Below, one piece after another: positions 1 to 7,182 of a stretch of 8,545 nucleotides of DNA. Origin of the DNA: a candidate division Zixibacteria bacterium RBG_16_43_9 (GTDB taxonomy: Bacteria; Zixibacteria; MSB-5A5; RBG-16-43-9). A program made the translations under genes and the position numbers. Below the pieces are notes generated by a model, which made no database searches, was not told the origin of the DNA, and saw only the letters and a program-made list of their open reading frames with translations. The stretch spans positions 1 through 8,545 of the forward strand of contig MEWM01000152.1 in assembly GCA_001775355.1 (NCBI GenBank), given 5' to 3'. The first letter of the stretch is position 1; every line of letters begins with the position of its first letter.

Positions 1-1
1 A

Positions 2-2785
2 GAGTTCTTCGGCAACAAAATCGAATCGATAAGGGAGTTTTCGGTTTTTAACCAGAGAACTGTTACCAAAAAAGATGAGGCTATAATCTTACCTAAAAGG
101 GAGTTTCATCTAAGGGACGAAGAGCTGGAAAAATACCTAAGAGGGCTGGAAGATAAGGAAGCTCAAAACTTAAGGGATAGGATTAACCTCTATCAGGAGA
201 TCCCGGGTTTAGAATGGATGGCACCCCTTTTCAGACTTCCTCAGGGTGAGCTGCTCGATTACCTACCAGAAGAAACTCTCTGTTTTTTGGATGAGCCGGA
301 GTTAATCCAAAGGGAGATAGGGCAGATCTGGGAAGAAGCAGAAGAAAGGTATCAGGAGGCAGACTCAAAAGGAGAATTGGTTCCGAAACCGGGTGCTTTT
401 CTGAGAGGAATAACCTCCTTTGAAAACCGGATAAAGAAGTTCCAGCATCTGGAAAATCATTACTTGAAAAAGGAGAATCTGGATTTCGATTTTGAAATGG
501 CTGAGCCGGACAGTCTGATCTCAGATTTTAGCCGGTTGAAGAAGACTTTAGAAAAAGAGGAGAATAGAGGAAGAAGAATCTATATAACCTGTGAGAATTC
601 AGGTCAGAGGGAAAGACTGGAAGAGCTTCTGGAAAAGGATGCAGAAAAGGTCATCTTCTTGTTACTCAACTTAAGCTCAGGTTTTGTCTTCCCGGAGCTG
701 GATTTAGCAGTCCTTCCAGAGCATCAGCTTTTCAGGCGCTATTTCAGAAGAAGAAAGAAAAGAAGATTTAAAGAAGGTCTGCCGCTTTCAGCTTATAATA
801 GCCTTTCTTCAGGTGATTTTGTTGTGCATGTCGATTTCGGCATAGGGAAGTATGCCGGGCTGGAGACTCTTTCAATAGATGAAAAGAAGAGAGATTGCCT
901 GCTTCTTTTATATAAGGACGGAGATAAGTTATATGTTCCGGTGGAGGAATTTAACCGGATCCAGAAATATATTGGAAAAGATGGTGAGCCGAACCTCTCC
1001 AAATTAGGCTCGCCTTCCTGGGAGAAGACCAAAGAAAAGACCAAGCAAGCCCTGAAAGAAATGGCAGAAGAGCTTATCCAGCTTTATGCGGAGAGGAAGG
1101 CAAAACCAGGATATTCTTTTTTGCCAGACACCTCCTGGCAGAAAGAGTTAGAATCGTCCTTCATCTACGAGGAGACCCCTGACCAGATAGAGGCTATAGA
1201 AGCTATCAAGAAAGATATGGAAAAACCTGTGCCTATGGATCGTTTGGTGTGCGGAGACGTAGGTTATGGGAAGACCGAAGTTGCCTTAAGAGCAGCATTC
1301 AAATGCGTGATGGACGGGAAACAGGCAGCAGTGCTTGTTCCCACCACGATTTTAGCTCAACAGCACCATACCACTTTCACCGAGAGGCTAAAAGATTACC
1401 CGGTTCAAATTGAAGTTTTATCCCGTTTTAAGTCGCCTAAAGAACAAAAAGAGATAATCGAATTCGTTGAAAAGGGGAAAATCGATATCATCATCGGCAC
1501 ACACAGGCGCCTGCAAAAAGACATCCAGTTTAAAGATTTAGGACTCCTGATAATAGATGAAGAACAAAGGTTCGGAGTTGCTCATAAAGAAAAGCTCAAA
1601 AAGTTCAAGAAATCAGTTGACGTCTTGACCCTGACTGCCACACCTATTCCCCGGACTTTGCAGCTTTCCTTATTGGGGGCTAAAGATATGTCCATAATCA
1701 ACACGCCGCCCAAGGACAGACTGCCGATCCAGACAAGCATATCCAGGTTCGATAAGGAGCTTATTGCAGAGGCGATCTTAAGGGAGGCTGATCGGGGCGG
1801 GCAGGTCTATTTTGTGCATAATCGGGTTGAGTCGATCAATTCCATTTATAATTTATTAAGAAAACTACTTCCTGATCTCAGGCTGGCAGTAGCCCATGGC
1901 CAGATGGAGGAAAAGGTCCTGGAGAAGGTCATGTTGCAATTTTTGGAGGGGAAATACGATTGTCTACTCTGTTCTAATATCATCGAGTCCGGCTTAGACC
2001 TGCCCAATGTCAACACTATACTCATTAACCGGGCGGACAGATTCGGATTGGCTGAGCTTTACCAGCTAAAAGGAAGAGTAGGCAGATCCAACCGTAAAGC
2101 TTATGCTTATCTTTTAGTCCCGGATTTCGGGGACCTGACCCCCCAAGCCCGGAAAAGACTTTCTGCTATTCAGCAGTATACCCAGTTAGGCTCAGGCTTC
2201 TATTTAGCTTTACGAGACCTGGAGATCAGGGGAGCAGGAAACATTTTAGGTCCCCAGCAACACGGTTTCATAGAGGAAATCGGTTTTGACCTGTACTGCA
2301 GGCTTTTAGATGAGGCGGTAAGGGAGATAAAAGGAGAAGAAATCAAGAAAGTCAAAGAGACGAAATTAGAGATAGATTTAGATCTTTTCATTCCCCAGCA
2401 GTATATAGAAGATAGCCAGCAGAGGATGGAGATCTATAAAAAGCTCTCAGCGGTCAAAAGGAACGAGGATATCGAGGAGTTGAAGATAGAACTTAGGGAC
2501 AGGTTCGGGTCTATGCCCAGAGAAGCAGAAGAGCTTCTGGAGGTATCGGAGATTAAACTCTTATGTCAGGCAAAGGAGATCTCCAAGCTTTCCCTAAGAA
2601 GGGATCGGTTGAAGATAGAATTCGATCAAAGCAAAAAAGTGGGGAAAGAAGAGATCAGGAAATACCGGGAAGGACTTACTTACCCGATGGAGTTTTTCGC
2701 GGAGGAGAATTTGAAAATGGAACTATCTTTAAATTCGACCGAAAATCGCCTGGGGCAGGCAAAAAAGGTCTTGCAAAAATTGTAG
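2..2785 (+). CDS. mfd: Transcription-repair coupling factor Mfd, 5'-truncated by the window edge
   Basis: Mfd is a cytoplasmic superfamily 2 DNA translocase. It pushes or removes RNA polymerase stalled at lesions and recruits UvrA for nucleotide excision repair. The frame is open from base 2, well before the ATG at 218, and already reads Mfd sequence (EFFGNKIESIREF, end of the UvrB-like region), so 218 is internal. About 927 residues are visible against roughly 1150 for the family; the extreme N-terminus is missing. Counting from the Met at 218: CarD-like RNA polymerase interaction domain about 196-254; Walker A GDVGYGKTE 346-354; Walker B-type DEEQ 447-450; TATPIP 473-478; motif VI QLKGRVGRSNR 616-626; translocation (TRG) motif around 665-693, with RGAGNILG; then the C-terminal regulatory domain to 855. 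All helicase motifs look intact. It lies 57 nt before the lipoprotein gene. RecG shares the motor, but the CarD-like domain rules RecG out. Confidence 0.97.
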   Translation, partial: EFFGNKIESIREFSVFNQRTVTKKDEAIILPKREFHLRDEELEKYLRGLEDKEAQNLRDRINLYQEIPGLEWMAPLFRLPQGELLDYLPEETLCFLDEPELIQREIGQIWEEAEERYQEADSKGELVPKPGAFLRGITSFENRIKKFQHLENHYLKKENLDFDFEMAEPDSLISDFSRLKKTLEKEENRGRRIYITCENSGQRERLEELLEKDAEKVIFLLLNLSSGFVFPELDLAVLPEHQLFRRYFRRRKKRRFKEGLPLSAYNSLSSGDFVVHVDFGIGKYAGLETLSIDEKKRDCLLLLYKDGDKLYVPVEEFNRIQKYIGKDGEPNLSKLGSPSWEKTKEKTKQALKEMAEELIQLYAERKAKPGYSFLPDTSWQKELESSFIYEETPDQIEAIEAIKKDMEKPVPMDRLVCGDVGYGKTEVALRAAFKCVMDGKQAAVLVPTTILAQQHHTTFTERLKDYPVQIEVLSRFKSPKEQKEIIEFVEKGKIDIIIGTHRRLQKDIQFKDLGLLIIDEEQRFGVAHKEKLKKFKKSVDVLTLTATPIPRTLQLSLLGAKDMSIINTPPKDRLPIQTSISRFDKELIAEAILREADRGGQVYFVHNRVESINSIYNLLRKLLPDLRLAVAHGQMEEKVLEKVMLQFLEGKYDCLLCSNIIESGLDLPNVNTILINRADRFGLAELYQLKGRVGRSNRKAYAYLLVPDFGDLTPQARKRLSAIQQYTQLGSGFYLALRDLEIRGAGNILGPQQHGFIEEIGFDLYCRLLDEAVREIKGEEIKKVKETKLEIDLDLFIPQQYIEDSQQRMEIYKKLSAVKRNEDIEELKIELRDRFGSMPREAEELLEVSEIKLLCQAKEISKLSLRRDRLKIEFDQSKKVGKEEIRKYREGLTYPMEFFAEENLKMELSLNSTENRLGQAKKVLQKL

Positions 2786-2798
2786 AATAATTTATATT
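2771..2798 (+). promoter_or_regulatory. Candidate sigma70-type promoter for the foldase operon
   Basis: TTGCAA (2771-2776, 4 of 6 to the -35 consensus) and TATATT (2793-2798, 5 of 6 to the -10 consensus) are separated by 16 nt. The -35 box overlaps the last codons of mfd, and the element ends about 45 nt before the GTG start of the first lipoprotein gene. It could let the foldase genes be transcribed independently of mfd. In such an A/T-rich spot chance matches are common, and no terminator-like hairpin separates mfd from the next gene, so read-through is equally possible. Confidence 0.33.
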
Positions 2799-2830
2799 AG
2801 CATTTTAAATGAATCGAACTTAACCCTAAT

Positions 2831-2837
2831 AAGGAGG
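2831..2837 (+). promoter_or_regulatory. Strong ribosome binding site fixing a GTG start
   Basis: AAGGAGG is a near-perfect Shine-Dalgarno sequence, 5 nt before the GTG at 2843. It supports that non-ATG start, which also gives a complete lipoprotein signal peptide (basic MRKR, hydrophobic stretch, then a lipobox). Confidence 0.85.
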
Positions 2838-2842
2838 AATCG

Positions 2843-4603
2843 GTGAGAAAGAGAATTGCAGTATTAGCCCTGGTGGTACTTGGACTGGTGTGGATAACCG
2901 GCTGTTCATCCAAACAGGGACAAATAGTTGCCAAAGTGGGGAAGATTGATATAACTACAGGGGAGATAGTTAAAGATTACCTGGATATGAAGAAAAATAT
3001 GCAGGTAAGGATCGTCTCGAATCTACCAGAATACGACCAGTTCAAACAGTTTTTAGATCAGAAGATCGATTCCAAGCTTTTAGTCCAGGCTGCTTATGAA
3101 AAAGGTTTAGATAAAGACTCCCAGATCGTAAGCCGGATGGAACAGGAAAAGGATAAAATCTTGATGAGCGAACTTTTCCGCATAGAGATTTTAGATAAAA
3201 TCAAAATAACTGACAAAGATGTGGCTGACCTCTACAAAAAGTTAGGGGAGAGCATCAAGGTAAAACATATACTGGTTAAGACCAAAAAAGAGGCTGACCA
3301 GATCTATGAGGAGCTTAAGAAAGGAGCGGTTTTCGATTCTCTGGCCAAACAGAAGTCTATTGATCCCGGTTCCAAGGACAGGGGAGGAGATCTGGGGTAT
3401 ATCAACTGGAATACGGCAATTGGTGGAACACCCTTAATCCCCTTTAAAGATGTGGTTTATAAATTAAAGCCGCAGGAGATCTCCCGTCCAGTAAAGACTT
3501 TTTTGGGCTGGCATATAATTAAGGTAGAGGATACAAGAAAAGAAACCCAGAAAAGTTTTGAGGAGGAAAAAGACAGGTTGAGGATGAGTCTGCAGATGAC
3601 TTTGCAGCAGGAAACCGCTATAAACTATATGGTCGATCTAATGGAAAAGACGGACATAAAGATAGTCAGTTCGACCCAGAAGATGTTAGAGGAAAAGGCT
3701 AAGGCTCTGGCAGCCCAGGATACCTCCAGGGCACAGATCGGAGCTACAAATATAGACCCTAATCAGCTCTCAGAGCAGGAGAAATCCTTACCTTTTCTAA
3801 AATACAAAGGTGGGGAGTTAAATGTGGATAAATTCCTGCAGTTCTATAATAGCTGGCCAGTTTTCCAGAGGCCACCTTTAGAGGATGAGGAGAACCTGAA
3901 AGGGATGCTTTTCAACTACCTTTTAGCCCCGGAGCTTCTAAAAAAGGTTTCCCAGCAGAAGAGGATAGATAAAAGCCAGGAGTTTAAGGATAAGGTGGAG
4001 CGGATTAAAGAAAATCTGATGGGAGAAAAATACAGGAACGATGTTATCTGGAAAGACTTAGTGGTAGATAAAGCTGATCTGGAGGCATTCTATGAAAATA
4101 ATAAGGACAAATATATCGTTCCACCCCAGGCGCATGTTTTAGAGATTATGGTCAAAACTGAAGATGAGGCTAAAGCCATCCTCAAACAGCTGCGGGCAGG
4201 AGCCGATTTTAAAAAACTCGCCCAGGAGAAGACTATTCGGACATATGTTAAAAATAGCGGAGGAGACCTGGGTAATATCACGAAGAGCAACTATCCTGAG
4301 CTGTTCGATGAGGCTTTCAAGCTTAAAAAAGGTCAGTTGGCTGGTCCCATTCATATCTTACAGAGTCCGGTGGGAGAGGGTTATTCGGTCATAAAGCTCT
4401 TGGAAAAAGAGGAGCAAAGACAGAAAACCTTCGAGGAGATGGAACCGCAGCTCAAAGGGGGAGCTACCTTTGAGAAGCGAGGCGCTGTTTCCAAACAATG
4501 GGTGGCTGAGGCCCGGGCAAAAACCCAGATCAAAATTTACGAGCCGACTCTTCAGGCCGCCTTTAAAATGGTTCAAAAAGAACTTCCCCAGGAGAAAACG
4601 TGA
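2843..4603 (+). CDS. Lipoprotein peptidyl-prolyl isomerase with two tandem SurA_N-parvulin modules
   Basis: Probable envelope foldase/chaperone catalysing proline cis-trans isomerisation. The 586-residue protein starts at GTG with a type II signal peptide: MRKR, a hydrophobic stretch, and lipobox ITGC with the lipidated Cys at 21. Ser22 (not Asp) would favour outer-membrane sorting under the E. coli Lol rule. Module 1 is a helical SurA_N-like region (about 27-130) plus a parvulin domain (138-230) with both conserved histidines, H142 (KHILV) and H224 (GWHIIKV). A charged linker (about 235-315) follows. Module 2 repeats the plan: helical region about 319-420 and parvulin 427-519. It keeps H431 but has Ser515 where GYHIIK is expected, so its isomerase activity is doubtful. 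GGDLG occurs in both domains. The gene overlaps the next by 4 nt. It resembles PrsA/SurA/PpiC-class proteins, but the lipid anchor and doubled module fit none of the classical names, so no symbol is given. Confidence 0.9.
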   Translation: MRKRIAVLALVVLGLVWITGCSSKQGQIVAKVGKIDITTGEIVKDYLDMKKNMQVRIVSNLPEYDQFKQFLDQKIDSKLLVQAAYEKGLDKDSQIVSRMEQEKDKILMSELFRIEILDKIKITDKDVADLYKKLGESIKVKHILVKTKKEADQIYEELKKGAVFDSLAKQKSIDPGSKDRGGDLGYINWNTAIGGTPLIPFKDVVYKLKPQEISRPVKTFLGWHIIKVEDTRKETQKSFEEEKDRLRMSLQMTLQQETAINYMVDLMEKTDIKIVSSTQKMLEEKAKALAAQDTSRAQIGATNIDPNQLSEQEKSLPFLKYKGGELNVDKFLQFYNSWPVFQRPPLEDEENLKGMLFNYLLAPELLKKVSQQKRIDKSQEFKDKVERIKENLMGEKYRNDVIWKDLVVDKADLEAFYENNKDKYIVPPQAHVLEIMVKTEDEAKAILKQLRAGADFKKLAQEKTIRTYVKNSGGDLGNITKSNYPELFDEAFKLKKGQLAGPIHILQSPVGEGYSVIKLLEKEEQRQKTFEEMEPQLKGGATFEKRGAVSKQWVAEARAKTQIKIYEPTLQAAFKMVQKELPQEKT

Positions 4604-5448
4604 GAAAACTTACACTTCTTTTATCTATATTCTCTCTTTTAATTGCCTTTGGCTGTCAGAGCTCACAGAATAGCCCAGATGGTAAAGTAATGGCTAAGGT
4701 AAATGGCCAGGAATTAACCGAGGAACAGATAAATGCAGAGCTTTCCTTAGCCTATGGGGATAATATCCCAGCTCAAGCCAGAAAAGACTATCTGAATCGC
4801 TGGATCGATAACCAGCTTTTTTATGAGGAAGCTAAAAGAAGAGGTCTGGAAAAAAATCCTGAGGTGAAAGAAAGGATCGAGCAGGCAGACAAGGATGTGA
4901 TGGTTGTCAGTTTGCTCCAGGGTCAGATAACCAAACAGATTCAGGTCTCAGAAGATGAAGCCAGAAAATTTTATGAACAGAATCAGGCTCTTTTCAAAAG
5001 GGATCAGGATGAGGTCAGGGCCAGCCACATCCTTTTTTCTACCAGGGAACAGGCAGGCTCAGCTTATGCCCGGCTGAAGAAGGGTGAGGATTTCAAAAAG
5101 TTAGCCCAGGAGTTATCCTTAGATTCCCAGACTAAAAATTCAGGAGGGGATATCGGATATTTCAGTCTCTCCAATATGCATCCGGTCATAGCCGGGGTAG
5201 CTTTTGATCTGAAGGTCGGAGCATTCTCCTCCCCTTTTCAAACCGAGATGGGGTACCATATCTTAAAGGTTACAGATAGAAAACCTAAAGGGAGCATAAG
5301 GGATTTCGAGGAGGTCAAAGCGACCCTGATGAACCAGTTGCTTCAGGAGAAAAGAAGCCAAGCAATCTCCAGCCTGTTGGGGGAATTGAAGAAAAAAGCA
5401 AAGATAGAGAAATTCGGGTGGGCAACAGATTCCCAGGTCACCCGGTAA
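4600..5448 (+). CDS. Single-domain parvulin lipoprotein (PrsA/SurA-like foldase)
   Basis: Probable lipid-anchored peptidyl-prolyl isomerase of the cell envelope, 282 residues. The GTG start overlaps the upstream stop as GTGA (4600-4603), with AGGAG at 4590-4594 spaced 5 nt, so translation is probably coupled. The signal peptide begins MRK, is hydrophobic to about residue 17, and ends in IAFGC with Cys19 as the lipidation site. The lipobox is slightly atypical, with Ala at -3 and Phe at -2. An N-terminal SurA_N-like helical region (about 28-135) precedes one parvulin domain (138-228) with both conserved histidines, H143 (ASHILF) and H220 (GYHILKV), and an SGGDIGYF loop. A charged helical tail follows to 282. 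The opening, MAKVNGQELTEEQI, resembles the start of module 1 in the upstream lipoprotein, so the two are probably paralogues. Of the three foldases here, this one looks most like a plain active enzyme. Confidence 0.9.
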   Translation: MRKLTLLLSIFSLLIAFGCQSSQNSPDGKVMAKVNGQELTEEQINAELSLAYGDNIPAQARKDYLNRWIDNQLFYEEAKRRGLEKNPEVKERIEQADKDVMVVSLLQGQITKQIQVSEDEARKFYEQNQALFKRDQDEVRASHILFSTREQAGSAYARLKKGEDFKKLAQELSLDSQTKNSGGDIGYFSLSNMHPVIAGVAFDLKVGAFSSPFQTEMGYHILKVTDRKPKGSIRDFEEVKATLMNQLLQEKRSQAISSLLGELKKKAKIEKFGWATDSQVTR

Positions 5449-5463
5449 GAGCTTTCAAAGAAA

Positions 5464-6753
5464 ATGAAGATAATAAAGAGTCTCTTTTTCCTCGGCTTGT
5501 TCCTGCTTTCGTTCCCCCTGCCCCTTCTGGCTCAGGATACTTTGGATTATGTTGTGGCTGTGGTGGGGAAAGAGATCATCTTGAATTCAGAACTTAAGCT
5601 TCAATTGGAAATCTATCTGACCCAGACCGGTCAGAAGATCAGCTCTGCGCAGGAATTAGACCAACTGAAAAAAAGCCTGCTGGACCAGATGATAAACGAC
5701 CGGCTTCTTCTGATCCAGGCGCAAAAGGATACGCTTTTGAAAGTTAGCGATAAGGAAATAGATCAGACCCTGGAAAGCCAGTTAAGCAAGATCAAAAGCC
5801 AGTTCCCCAATGAGGAAGTCTTCCAGAGGGAGCTGAAAGCTGAGGGGCTTACCGAAGCCGAACTCAGAAGAACGTATCGGGGGCAAATCCAGGAGCAGCT
5901 TTTAAGGGACAAGCTGATCTCCTCCAGGTTATCCAAGGTGAATATCTCCTCACGCGAGGTCAAGGAATTCTACGATATCTTTAAGGACAGTCTGCCTGAA
6001 CAGTCAGAGTCTGCCAAATTGAGCCAGATTTTTTTGAAAATAGAGCCAAGCCAGAATACCAAAGATTCCCTGAAGAGTTTTGCCCAGACTCTTGCACAAA
6101 AGGCTAAAGAGGGAGAGGATTTTTCAGAACTGGCAAAAAAATACTCTGAGGACCCCAGTGCCAAGGAAGGTGGGGATTTAGGTTTTCTGAAAAAAGGGGA
6201 AATACTGCCGGAATTTGAGGAGAAGGCATTTTCCTTAAATCCGGGTGAGATAAGCCAGGTAGTGCAGACCACCCTGGGTTTTCACATAATCAAGTTAGAT
6301 GAAAAAAAGGATGACCAGATACATGTTCATCATATCCTGATCAAAATCCAGCCCTCCCCGGCTGATTCGGCCCGGGTTTTGAGTCTGGCTGATTCCTTAT
6401 ATCAGGGACTTAAAAACGGGGCCGATTTTGTCCAGATGGTCAAAGATTATTCTCAGGATGAGGACTCCAAGAAAAAAGGAGGAGAACTGGACTGGTTACC
6501 TTTGGCCCAGCTCCCTCCAGAGTTAAAGGATAAGATCTCCCAAGCAGAGACCGGTCAGATAATCCCCCCTGTCACTGCCGAGGACGGCGTGTATGTCCTC
6601 AAGGTGCTTGACAAGAAAAAGCAGAGGAAGTTGAGCCTGGAGGAGGACTACGATACTATCAAGGAGATGGCCAAGAGAAAAAAGGCAAGCAATGAGATTA
6701 TGAAATGGATAGATACTCTTAAAGAGAGGACTTACGTGGAGGTGAGGATATAA
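5464..6753 (+). CDS. surA: SurA-like periplasmic chaperone with two parvulin domains
   Basis: SurA-type chaperones escort unfolded outer-membrane proteins through the periplasm. The 429 residues match the usual SurA length (about 430). The ATG start gives a Sec signal peptide (MKIIKS, hydrophobic stretch, likely cleavage after LLA at 23) with no lipobox, so the product should be soluble. A SurA_N chaperone region (about 25-170) begins with the typical VVAVVGKEIILNSEL. Parvulin 1 (about 183-281) has Gln188 where the first conserved histidine is expected, but keeps H274 (GFHIIKL). Parvulin 2 (about 286-383) keeps H290 (HHILIK) but has Tyr377 in place of the second. A C-terminal helix (about 390-425) matches the part that packs on the SurA core. 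The gene lies 15 nt after the upstream lipoprotein with only a weak TAAGAG as Shine-Dalgarno, suggesting coupled translation. The symbol rests on architecture; PpiC-type relatives are the alternative. Confidence 0.85.
   Translation: MKIIKSLFFLGLFLLSFPLPLLAQDTLDYVVAVVGKEIILNSELKLQLEIYLTQTGQKISSAQELDQLKKSLLDQMINDRLLLIQAQKDTLLKVSDKEIDQTLESQLSKIKSQFPNEEVFQRELKAEGLTEAELRRTYRGQIQEQLLRDKLISSRLSKVNISSREVKEFYDIFKDSLPEQSESAKLSQIFLKIEPSQNTKDSLKSFAQTLAQKAKEGEDFSELAKKYSEDPSAKEGGDLGFLKKGEILPEFEEKAFSLNPGEISQVVQTTLGFHIIKLDEKKDDQIHVHHILIKIQPSPADSARVLSLADSLYQGLKNGADFVQMVKDYSQDEDSKKKGGELDWLPLAQLPPELKDKISQAETGQIIPPVTAEDGVYVLKVLDKKKQRKLSLEEDYDTIKEMAKRKKASNEIMKWIDTLKERTYVEVRI
6738..6747 (+). promoter_or_regulatory. 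Ribosome binding site inside the surA 3' end, for a TTG start
   Basis: GGAGGTGAGG lies in the last codons of the SurA-like gene. It is a perfect Shine-Dalgarno match, but 13-15 nt from the TTG at 6761, longer than usual. An in-frame stop at 6743-6745 leaves no upstream alternative, and TTG is the position that yields the conserved family N-terminus MRIDQFL. The site and start together support a rare TTG initiation. Confidence 0.65.
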
Positions 6754-6760
6754 ATTAAAC

Positions 6761-7033
6761 TTGCGTATAGACCAGTTTCTTTCTGAATCCCGGTTCATAA
6801 AAAGAAGAACTCAGGCGAAATTAGCCTGCGATAAGGGTCTTGTTTTTTTGGACGGGATTAAGGCTAAGCCGGGAAAAGAGGTTAAACCCGGACAGAGGAT
6901 AATCCTGAACCTGGCTAATAAAAAGATAGAACTGGAGATCTTAAAGCTTCCCTCAAAGAACTTGAGAAAAGAGGAGGCAAAAGAACTATACCGGGTCATC
7001 AGAGAAGAGCGGAAGGAAGAAAGCTTATTTTGA
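6761..7033 (+). CDS. rqcP: S4-domain RNA-binding protein, RqcP/YabO family
   Basis: RqcP works with RqcH on obstructed large ribosomal subunits. It stabilises the P-site tRNA during alanine tailing of stalled nascent chains in the cytoplasm. The 90-residue product is nearly all S4 domain: MRIDQFL, then SRFIKRRTQAKLACD with the basic KRRT patch (14-17), then VFLDGIKAKPGKEVKPGQ. The tail KNLRKEEAKELYRVIREE closely parallels that of B. subtilis YabO (86 residues). The start is TTG, 7 nt after the surA stop, so the gene is probably the last of the operon before the 7117-7152 terminator. B. subtilis also has yabO a few genes downstream of mfd, which supports the assignment. The related heat-shock protein Hsp15 (HslR) is longer and lacks this tail. 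No RqcH gene is in the window. Confidence 0.88.
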   Translation: MRIDQFLSESRFIKRRTQAKLACDKGLVFLDGIKAKPGKEVKPGQRIILNLANKKIELEILKLPSKNLRKEEAKELYRVIREERKEESLF

Positions 7034-7116
7034 TTATAAAGTAGCCTGCGAGATTGAAATACTCAGCTCAGAAAACTTGCGCATCTTGAAGGTTGCTGCT
7101 ACCGTATATTGGAAAT

Positions 7117-7152
7117 AAAAAGAGGACAGGTTTCAAAAGCCTGTCCTTTTTT
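7117..7152 (+). terminator. Rho-independent terminator, probably bidirectional
   Basis: An 8-bp perfect stem, AGGACAGG (7123-7130) with CCTGTCCT (7140-7147), can be extended inward by a wobble and two A-T pairs, leaving a 3-nt loop. It continues as a run of T to 7152. The left arm is preceded by a run of A, so the opposite strand also reads hairpin plus T tract. It ends the foldase-rqcP operon about 85-120 nt after the rqcP stop and insulates the receiver gene. Confidence 0.88.
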
Positions 7153-7153
7153 A

Positions 7154-7182
7154 TTGAGGAAAACTATTCTCCAGCCGATAAT
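7154..7182 (+). promoter_or_regulatory. Candidate sigma70-type promoter for the receiver gene
   Basis: TTGAGG (7154-7159, 4 of 6) and GATAAT (7177-7182, 5 of 6) are spaced 17 nt, immediately after the terminator and about 50 nt before the ATG at 7232. Since the terminator should block transcription from upstream, the receiver gene needs a promoter in this interval, and this is the best match seen. Confidence 0.45.

Noticed and set aside
218..220. ATG at 218 as the start of mfd
   Set aside because: The frame is open back to base 2 and encodes conserved Mfd sequence there, so this Met is internal and the gene begins before the window.
983..1014. GGTGAGCC / GGCTCGCC inverted repeat inside mfd
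   Set aside because: It is an 8-bp imperfect stem with a 16-nt loop in a normal coding linker after the RNA polymerase interaction domain; nothing suggests function beyond coding.
793..1044. Short antisense open frames within mfd, the foldase genes and the peroxiredoxin gene (for example 793-1044, 5970-6272, 6523-6798, 7686-7880)
   Set aside because: They lie opposite well-supported genes, show no recognisable domain, and have serine/leucine-rich composition typical of the reverse complement of lysine/glutamate-rich genes.
6469..6484. A-rich run in codons AAG AAA AAA GGA GGA of the SurA-like gene as a programmed frameshift site
   Set aside because: The run is in the zero frame as AAA AAA rather than X XXY YYZ, the base before it is G, and the reading frame continues intact with conserved parvulin sequence on both sides.
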